Shown in pieces: positions 5,683-10,669 of a DNA stretch of 10,669 nt. The stretch is from Bacteroidales bacterium (lineage in GTDB: Bacteria > Bacteroidota > Bacteroidia > Bacteroidales > UBA4181): contig JAQVSH010000047.1 of the NCBI GenBank assembly GCA_028700615.1, forward strand, positions 1 through 10,669. The letters run 5' to 3'. The translations under genes were made by a program, and so were the position numbers. The notes under the pieces were generated by a model. The model was not told the origin of the DNA and did no database searches. It saw only the letters and a list, made by a program, of their open reading frames with translations. Each line of letters opens with the position of its first letter. The stretch's first letter is position 1.

Positions 5683-6636
5683 ATGAGTTGCAAGTTTTTC
5701 GTATGGATATCTTCTTTACTTCTATGCATTGGATCTACAATTTCCGGACAGACGATTACCCGGAAAGAATATGTTGAACGCTTTAAAGATATTGCAGTTG
5801 CAGAAATGAAAAGGACAGGAATTCCTGCGAGTATTACCCTTGCTCAGGGGATTCTGGAATCAAATTCCGGGAATGGAAGGTTGGCCACAGAAGCGAATAA
5901 TCATTTCGGCATAAAATGCCATGAATGGACGGGACCGTCCATTCGTCATGACGATGATGCTCCCGGAGAATGTTTTCGCGTGTATAAACAAGCTGAAGAT
6001 TCATACCGGGATCACAGCGAATTTTTAATGACCCGTTCGAGGTATGCTTTTTTGTTTAAATTTCCGTACAATGATTATATCAATTGGGCTCACGGATTGA
6101 AAAAGGCCGGTTATGCCACCAATACTCAATATGCTCAGTTATTGATTAAAATTATTGATGAGACTTCTTTGGCGCAATTTGATAATATGAATTATAAAAG
6201 TTCCGTGGAAAAACAGCTTGCCGGAAATTCTTCCATGGGGCACAAAAAAACGGATATACTAAAGTCGCGTTTGGCCGTCAACGGCTATACTTTGTATGAA
6301 GTCAACGGAGTTAAAGTGATTGTGGCCCGTGAAGGGGATTCATTTAATGGCATTGCCATTGGTCTGGGTATGAATCCGGCCCGGCTGGCCTCGTTGAATG
6401 ATCTGGACACAGATTACCCCTTATATTCCGGGCAATGGGTTTACCTGGAAAAAAAGAAAAGCAAAGCAGCCCGGGGAAATAACTATCACACCGTGAAAGA
6501 AGGAGAGTCCCTGTACAATATAGCCCAGGAATACGGCATGAGGCTTGAAAGTCTATATAAATTGAACGGATTGCCTTATAATGCTCCGGAACCTGAGCCC
6601 GGGGTGGTTTTGAATCTGAGAAAAAAGAAAAGATAG
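5683..6636 (+). CDS. Secreted peptidoglycan hydrolase: GH73-type glucosaminidase with two LysM domains
   Basis: The 317-residue protein probably cleaves N-acetylglucosaminyl linkages in peptidoglycan and acts in the periplasm. It starts with a signal peptide (residues 1-22, likely cut before Gln23). The catalytic domain spans ~28-165: the general acid Glu59 lies in TLAQGILESNSGNG (52-65), followed by NNHFGIKC (72-79), FRVYKQAEDSYRDHSEFL (98-115) and KAGYATNTQYAQLL (141-154). This is the FlgJ/GH73 pattern in which the protein is aimed at non-flagellar wall growth. Two LysM modules follow. One lies at ~204-256 and is somewhat degenerate (VAREGDSFNGIAIGLGM, with a WVYLE end). The other, at ~268-313, is classical (YHTVKEGESLYNIAQEYG). 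It starts 4 nt after ispF and ends 2 nt before aroA, so it is almost certainly co-transcribed and perhaps translationally coupled. The premature stop in ispF might therefore reduce its expression. The family call is confident; its role in division or growth is inferred. Confidence 0.93.
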   Translation: MSCKFFVWISSLLLCIGSTISGQTITRKEYVERFKDIAVAEMKRTGIPASITLAQGILESNSGNGRLATEANNHFGIKCHEWTGPSIRHDDDAPGECFRVYKQAEDSYRDHSEFLMTRSRYAFLFKFPYNDYINWAHGLKKAGYATNTQYAQLLIKIIDETSLAQFDNMNYKSSVEKQLAGNSSMGHKKTDILKSRLAVNGYTLYEVNGVKVIVAREGDSFNGIAIGLGMNPARLASLNDLDTDYPLYSGQWVYLEKKKSKAARGNNYHTVKEGESLYNIAQEYGMRLESLYKLNGLPYNAPEPEPGVVLNLRKKKR

Positions 6637-6638
6637 TC

Positions 6639-7877
6639 ATGGATTACTCAATAGCCCGACGTTCGGATGGTTCGAATACCGCCAGGATCACTTTGCCTGC
6701 TTCTAAAAGCATTAGCAACAGGTTGTTAATTATCAGGGCATTGAGTAAAGATCCTTTTGTGATCGGAAATCTTTCGGATAGTGATGATACCCGTGTAATG
6801 ATTCATGCGCTGGAACAAGAAGGGGTGACGGTGGATATCGGTCATGCCGGAACGGCCATGCGGTTTTTATCGGCTTATTTTGCAGCTTCAGCCCAAAAGA
6901 AGCTTATTACCGGCAGTGAAAGAATGTTGAATCGTCCGATAGGAGACCTGGTTCAGGCTTTGAATAAACTGGGAGCCGGGATTCGATATGCCGGACGCCA
7001 GGGTTTTCCCCCGGTAGAGACATCGGGTAACCCATTGACCGGAGGGCATCTGCAAATCAGTGCCGGGGTCAGCAGCCAGTTCATTAGTGCTTTATTGCTG
7101 ATTGCACCATCGTTGCCGGGAGGACTCGTAATAGATCTTCAGGGGCAGATGGTTTCGGCTTCCTACATAAGAATGACTCTTGCCTTGATGAAGCAATGCG
7201 GGGTGTGTGCGGTTTTTGATCGTCAACAGATCCGGATTCCTTTTCAATCCTATCAGGGAAAAGACTTTAAGGTGGAAAGTGATTGGAGTGCAGCTTCGTA
7301 TTGGTACCAGATGGTATCATTTATTCCCGGTGCCGAGGTTTTTCTTGAGGGGTTGTCCCGGGAAAGCGTTCAGGGCGATGCTAAAGTGGCTTCTTTGTTT
7401 TCCTTACTTGGCGTGAAATCCTCATTTTCTTCTGAAGGTGTGCTGTTATACGGTTCGGGTGATCGTTGCTCATTCTTTGAATCTGATTTTATTGAGTGTC
7501 CGGATCTTGTACAAACCTTTGCTGTTACCCTCTGCTTTCTTGGAATTCCTTTCCGTATCACCGGAGCAGAAACCCTGAGAATCAAGGAAACAGACCGGAT
7601 TATGGCGTTGCAGACGGAACTATCAAAGTTTGGATTCATGGTGTCTGAACCTTCTCCCGGAATCCTTACCTGGGATGGTAAAAGAAAGTCCATAGACGAA
7701 GTCATCCCTATACGCATTGCAACTTACCATGATCATCGAATGGCCATGGCTTTCGCCCCTGCCTCGATTTTCCATCCGGGCCTGGTCATAGAAGATATTT
7801 CCGTAGTCAGTAAATCCTATCCGGATTATTGGTGTAATCTTGCGCAATTCGGCTTTGAGGCTGGCCCTTTATCGTGA
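6639..7877 (+). CDS. aroA: 3-phosphoshikimate 1-carboxyvinyltransferase (EPSP synthase) AroA
   Basis: AroA joins shikimate-3-phosphate and phosphoenolpyruvate to give EPSP, the sixth shikimate-pathway step, in the cytosol. The 412-residue length is slightly short of E. coli (427). The substrate-binding residues are in place: Lys23, Ser24 and Arg28 in ASKSISNR (21-28), AGTAMR (70-75), RPIG (99-102), SSQF (145-148), the catalytic Asp289 in CPDLVQTF (287-294), Glu317 in KETDR (316-320), Arg367 in DHRMAMAF (365-372) and Lys392 in SKSYPDYW (391-398). The segment VESDWSAASYWY (212-223) is as I recall it from Bacteroidales AroA. In the PEP loop, His69 and Phe76 replace the Asn and Pro of the E. coli NAGTAMRP motif; Phe is family-typical here. 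The gene starts 2 nt after the glucosaminidase stop and is the last of the dnaB cluster. Its final 71 bp overlap the convergent plsY. Confidence 0.97.
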   Translation: MDYSIARRSDGSNTARITLPASKSISNRLLIIRALSKDPFVIGNLSDSDDTRVMIHALEQEGVTVDIGHAGTAMRFLSAYFAASAQKKLITGSERMLNRPIGDLVQALNKLGAGIRYAGRQGFPPVETSGNPLTGGHLQISAGVSSQFISALLLIAPSLPGGLVIDLQGQMVSASYIRMTLALMKQCGVCAVFDRQQIRIPFQSYQGKDFKVESDWSAASYWYQMVSFIPGAEVFLEGLSRESVQGDAKVASLFSLLGVKSSFSSEGVLLYGSGDRCSFFESDFIECPDLVQTFAVTLCFLGIPFRITGAETLRIKETDRIMALQTELSKFGFMVSEPSPGILTWDGKRKSIDEVIPIRIATYHDHRMAMAFAPASIFHPGLVIEDISVVSKSYPDYWCNLAQFGFEAGPLS

Positions 7878-8487
7878 TTTTATTTTCCTTCCCTTCAAAC
7901 AGCCGTTCTATATTTTTGTAATGAGTAATGAGTAATCCTACAAAAATGGCCAGGGAGAAGACCAGTAAAGTAAGATTTCCTGTCTGAAAGAAGAAAATTT
8001 CAGACAGGGGGAAGGCCAGTCCGGCACTGATCGAACTCAGGGAAACATAACGGGTAAGCATCAGGACGAGTAAAAATACACATGCTGCTATCAGAGAAGG
8101 ATAAGGCTGGATGGCAATGACCACTCCGGTCACAGTGGCGACTCCTTTCCCTCCTCTAAACTGGGCAAAAACCGGGAAAATATGTCCCAGAACAGCACAT
8201 ACTCCGGCAACAATTTCCATATTGATTAATTCTCTTCCTTCCTGGGAAAGACCGGTCAAATGCAAGAGATGAACCGCTGCAAAACCTTTGACCATATCTA
8301 TAAACAAAACAGGAATGGCAGTTTTCCAGCCTAATACTCTCAGCACATTGGTGGCGCCCGCATTCCCGCTTCCATGTTCCCGGACATCTACCCGGTGTAC
8401 CAGTTTGCCTATCCATACCGCAGAAGGTATAGATCCGAGCAAATAGGAAAGAATAAACAAGCCGATGGACAATAGGGGTTTGGTCAT
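7807..8487 (-). CDS. plsY: Acyl-phosphate:glycerol-3-phosphate acyltransferase PlsY
   Basis: PlsY is the integral inner-membrane enzyme that transfers an acyl group from acyl-phosphate (made by PlsX) to glycerol-3-phosphate, giving lysophosphatidic acid, the first step of phospholipid synthesis. The 226-residue protein has the usual multi-span hydrophobic pattern and the three family motifs: GSIPSA (18-23) with SGNAGATNVLR (40-50); GHIFPVF (101-107) with FRGGKGVAT (110-118); and HYKNIERL (189-196). Typical members are ~200-215 residues. The extra C-terminal ~25 residues (from about 202 to the end) are hydrophilic and not conserved, and most of them are encoded opposite the 3' end of aroA. The start codon lies 6 nt after the yidC stop, so it belongs to the pyrG-yidC-plsY cluster and is probably co-transcribed. 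There is no terminator between it and aroA. Confidence 0.96.
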   Translation of the reverse strand: MTKPLLSIGLFILSYLLGSIPSAVWIGKLVHRVDVREHGSGNAGATNVLRVLGWKTAIPVLFIDMVKGFAAVHLLHLTGLSQEGRELINMEIVAGVCAVLGHIFPVFAQFRGGKGVATVTGVVIAIQPYPSLIAACVFLLVLMLTRYVSLSSISAGLAFPLSEIFFFQTGNLTLLVFSLAIFVGLLITHYKNIERLFEGKENKITIKGQPQSRIAQDYTNNPDRIY

Positions 8488-8493
8488 GTCTGT

Positions 8494-10353
8494 TTATTTT
8501 CTGCGGGCTTTTTCACTTTCTTTGGCCATTAATTCCAGACGTTCCTGAAATTTAGACTTTTTAAGCGGTTTTGCTTTTGCTGCCTGAACTTCCTTCAAAA
8601 ACTTTTCCTCATCAATCATCCCTTTGAACAGATAGTTTTGGCCGATGGTGATCACATTGGTAAGAAAATAATAATAGGTCAGTGCTGCAGAGAAGTTATT
8701 GAACAGGAACATAAACATGATCGGCATGACATACATCATGGCTTTCATGCCTGGCATCGAATTGTCAGTACTGGCGCTGCTCATTTTAGTGCTGATCAGC
8801 GTAGTTACCGTCATCAGAATCGTGAAAAGGCTGACGTGGTCTCCATAGAAAGGAATAGTAAACGGAAGGCTTAATATACTATCATAGGTGGAAAGATCAT
8901 TAGCCCAGAGAAAACCCTGTTGCCTCAGTTCAATGGAAGACGGGAAAAATTTGAACATGGCAAAGAGAATGGGAAATTGCAGGAGCAAGGGGAGACATCC
9001 CCCCATGGGATTTACACCTGCCCGTTTATAAAGAGTTGCCGTAGCCTGTTGCCTTTCCATGGGTTTTGTGGCAGGGATCCTCTCATTGATCTCATCTACC
9101 ATAGGTTTCAATATTTTCATCTTGCCCATAGACATATAGGACTTATAGGTGAAAGGCATCAGCAGGATCTTAATGAAAATGGTCAGCAGCAAAATAATAA
9201 TCCCGTAATTTGCAATAAACCCGTGCAGGAAATTGAAGGCCGGAATAATAATGTAACGGCTGATAAAACGGCTTAAAGCTCCTCCCAGAGGGACTAGTCT
9301 TTCCAGATCATCACCATATTTTTTCAGGGTGCGGTAATGATTAGGTCCGAAGTAGAAGGCGAGGGGGTAAATCTGACTCTCAGAGTTGTTGTTGTATGTC
9401 AATCCGATGGTGGCATCGTATTTTTTGAGAAATTGTGTGCTTCCGGTAATTTTTTCAGAACGAATGTCTGCGTTGTCAAAAGAGGTTTCAGCCATCAGAA
9501 CTGAGGAAAAGAATTGCTGTTTAAATGCAATCCAGCTGACCTGAGTTTTTGCATTTTGCTCTTCAATATCTTTTCTGGTAGAAAATTCCTCTACATCATC
9601 CTGATAATATTTGAAGTTGATGGAAGTATAATTGTTTTCATTTTCCATTCCTTTTTCCTGGCGGGGAATAAACATATTCCAGTTCAGATCAATCCCCGTG
9701 GTGTTTCCTGAAAGCGTTTCTTTCATGTTGACCATCCGGATATTAAAACCTACCCTGTAATCATCGGGTTTCATGGAATATTCATATTCAATGTAGGCAT
9801 CAGTTCCGGCATACAACCGGAGGGCGACAGAGGCGGAATCAGAAGTTACTGCAATATTTCTTCTCTCATCAGAAGGGGTGAAGAATAGTCTGTCTGTCTG
9901 AATAACCTTGTTTTGCGAGAAAAAGTTCAGCCCTAAACGGGTAGAGTCTCCCTTGAATAAAATAAGCGGAGATCCGTCATAGCGGGTATACCCTTTGACT
10001 TCAACCGAGATGGGTTTTCCTCCGAGGGTAGAGAGGACGACTTTTAATACATTGTTCTCAAGAACAATAAATTCGGGGTTTCCGACAGAAGCCTGAGAAA
10101 AGGCTCCGTAAACTTCCTGATTTTTCAATAATCTGACAGAGTCTGGTATAGATTCCAGAGAATCTTCCTGGGAAAAAGTTAAATCTTTCTTTTGATTGTC
10201 GACTCTGATCTGTTCCTGCATAAGGGCTAATTCGACAGAATCTTTTTGTCTTCTTGCCTCAGCAAGCTGCTCTTCGGATGGTTTATTTAAATAACTGTAT
10301 CCTATTAAGATAAGACCAATAAGAACCAATCCGGTGATTGCATTTTTGTCCAT
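8494..10353 (-). CDS. yidC: Membrane protein insertase YidC
   Basis: YidC inserts and folds inner-membrane proteins, alone or with SecYEG. The 619-residue protein has the Gram-negative layout: an N-terminal membrane anchor (~5-22), a polar coiled region rich in Glu, Gln and Arg (~25-60), a large periplasmic beta domain (~80-345), and the conserved five-helix insertase core (~370-580). In the core, ANYGIIILLLTIFIKILLMPF (381-401) is the first conserved helix. Lys395 occupies the place of the groove arginine of E. coli (Arg366), as I recall for other Bacteroidales. Then KMKILKPMVDEI (411-422), ER (424-425), and NPMGGCLPLLLQFPILFAMF (448-467) mark the cytoplasmic hairpin and the next helix. The C-terminus is Lys-rich (KPLKKSK and KARRK), suited to ribosome contact. 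It sits 32 nt after pyrG and 6 nt before plsY on the same strand. No internal promoter is obvious. The call is firm. Confidence 0.97.
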   Translation of the reverse strand: MDKNAITGLVLIGLILIGYSYLNKPSEEQLAEARRQKDSVELALMQEQIRVDNQKKDLTFSQEDSLESIPDSVRLLKNQEVYGAFSQASVGNPEFIVLENNVLKVVLSTLGGKPISVEVKGYTRYDGSPLILFKGDSTRLGLNFFSQNKVIQTDRLFFTPSDERRNIAVTSDSASVALRLYAGTDAYIEYEYSMKPDDYRVGFNIRMVNMKETLSGNTTGIDLNWNMFIPRQEKGMENENNYTSINFKYYQDDVEEFSTRKDIEEQNAKTQVSWIAFKQQFFSSVLMAETSFDNADIRSEKITGSTQFLKKYDATIGLTYNNNSESQIYPLAFYFGPNHYRTLKKYGDDLERLVPLGGALSRFISRYIIIPAFNFLHGFIANYGIIILLLTIFIKILLMPFTYKSYMSMGKMKILKPMVDEINERIPATKPMERQQATATLYKRAGVNPMGGCLPLLLQFPILFAMFKFFPSSIELRQQGFLWANDLSTYDSILSLPFTIPFYGDHVSLFTILMTVTTLISTKMSSASTDNSMPGMKAMMYVMPIMFMFLFNNFSAALTYYYFLTNVITIGQNYLFKGMIDEEKFLKEVQAAKAKPLKKSKFQERLELMAKESEKARRK

Positions 10354-10385
10354 GTGAATTGTGTAATTTGTTAAAAAAATTGTCC

Positions 10386-10669
10386 TTATCCTAAAATTGC
10401 TGCTTTAATAAAATCTACAAAGAGAGGGTGTGGATGAAGAACGGTACTACTGTATTCAGGGTGAAACTGTACTCCCACAAACCATTTGCGGGATGGGATT
10501 TCTATCATTTCTACCAGTCCGGATTGAGGGTTAGTCCCGGATGCTACCATCCCGGATGCCTCAAATTCCTTTATGTATTGATTGTTAAACTCATAACGAT
10601 GCCTGTGGCGTTCTTTAATTTGTAATTTTCCGTATATTCTTGCTGCCAGAGTGCCTTCTTTGATTTCGC
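10386..10669 (-). CDS. pyrG: CTP synthase PyrG (C-terminal 93 residues, runs off the right edge)
   Basis: Read on the minus strand, 93 codons precede a TAA stop at 10386-10388. They match the end of the class I glutamine amidotransferase domain of CTP synthase: IKERHRHRYEFN (17-28 of the fragment), then WFVGVQFHPEY (62-72), whose His and Glu complete the Cys-His-Glu triad that releases ammonia from glutamine. The enzyme aminates UTP to CTP in the cytosol. The ammonia-generating Cys and the whole synthetase domain lie outside the window. It precedes yidC by 32 nt, so the two are likely co-transcribed from a promoter beyond the right edge. The PHPLFVDFI ending is typical of the family. Confidence 0.95.
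   Translation of the reverse strand, partial: EIKEGTLAARIYGKLQIKERHRHRYEFNNQYIKEFEASGMVASGTNPQSGLVEMIEIPSRKWFVGVQFHPEYSSTVLHPHPLFVDFIKAAILG

Noticed and set aside
7919..7936. Short direct repeat TAATGAGTAATGAGTAAT
   Set aside because: It lies inside plsY and encodes part of a conserved segment (LLITHY). Two and a half copies of 7 nt is within chance for this composition.
8920..9276. Plus-strand open frames opposite yidC (also around 8638 and 9514)
   Set aside because: They are antisense to the conserved insertase domain, rich in His and Gln as reverse complements of membrane helices often are, and have no supporting signals.
10428..10625. Plus-strand open frame of 65 codons at the right edge
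   Set aside because: It is antisense to the pyrG C-terminus, whose catalytic QFHPEY motif is clearly coded on the other strand.
1..10669. Mobile element, phage, CRISPR, defence or toxin-antitoxin system
   Set aside because: No transposase, integrase, repeat array, long inverted terminal repeats or recognised defence domain is seen on either strand. Gene content and base composition are uniform and housekeeping.

Overview
The window looks like a chromosomal segment from a member of the Bacteroidota, most likely Bacteroidales. Four things point there. Upstream of genes I see -7 boxes of the Bacteroidota type (TAnnTTTG) and no convincing Shine-Dalgarno sequences. The cell-envelope proteins are typical of the phylum: a TPR/OmpA-like lipoprotein, a secreted protein with a carboxypeptidase-regulatory-like domain, and a glucosaminidase with LysM domains. 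AroA and YidC carry sequence details familiar from this group. pyrG, yidC and plsY lie together. I see no mobile element, CRISPR array, tRNA or rRNA. This is mainly core housekeeping DNA rather than an accessory island.

Layout. The left edge holds the 5' part of ispE on the minus strand (1-239). It is divergent from an uncharacterised small basic membrane protein (300-758), and the two are separated by a symmetric pair of promoter -7 boxes. Next is a monocistronic gene (946-2661) for an outer-membrane-type lipoprotein with an OmpA-like segment and TPRs. It has its own promoter, a long AT-rich leader and a perfect hairpin terminator (2671-2716). A secreted protein of unknown role (2803-3552) follows with its own promoter. 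A compact plus-strand cluster then runs from a promoter at about 3600: dnaB, ispF, a GH73/LysM glucosaminidase and aroA, with gaps of 18, 4 and 2 nt. From the right comes a minus-strand cluster: the end of pyrG, then yidC, then plsY. plsY and aroA converge and overlap by 71 bp.

How the genes work together. ispE and ispF encode consecutive enzymes of the MEP isoprenoid pathway. aroA makes EPSP for chorismate and aromatic compounds. dnaB drives the replication fork. pyrG makes CTP, used among other things for phospholipid synthesis and for the IspD step upstream of IspE. plsY starts phospholipid synthesis, and yidC inserts membrane proteins. The glucosaminidase and the lipoprotein act on or bind the envelope.

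The most notable observation is that ispF is interrupted by one in-frame TAA codon (5466-5468), where homologues have a conserved Tyr, in an otherwise intact reading frame. Possible explanations are a sequencing or assembly error, a real nonsense mutation, or a split enzyme made by stop-start reinitiation at the ATG three bases downstream. I did not find a clearly new multi-gene system.
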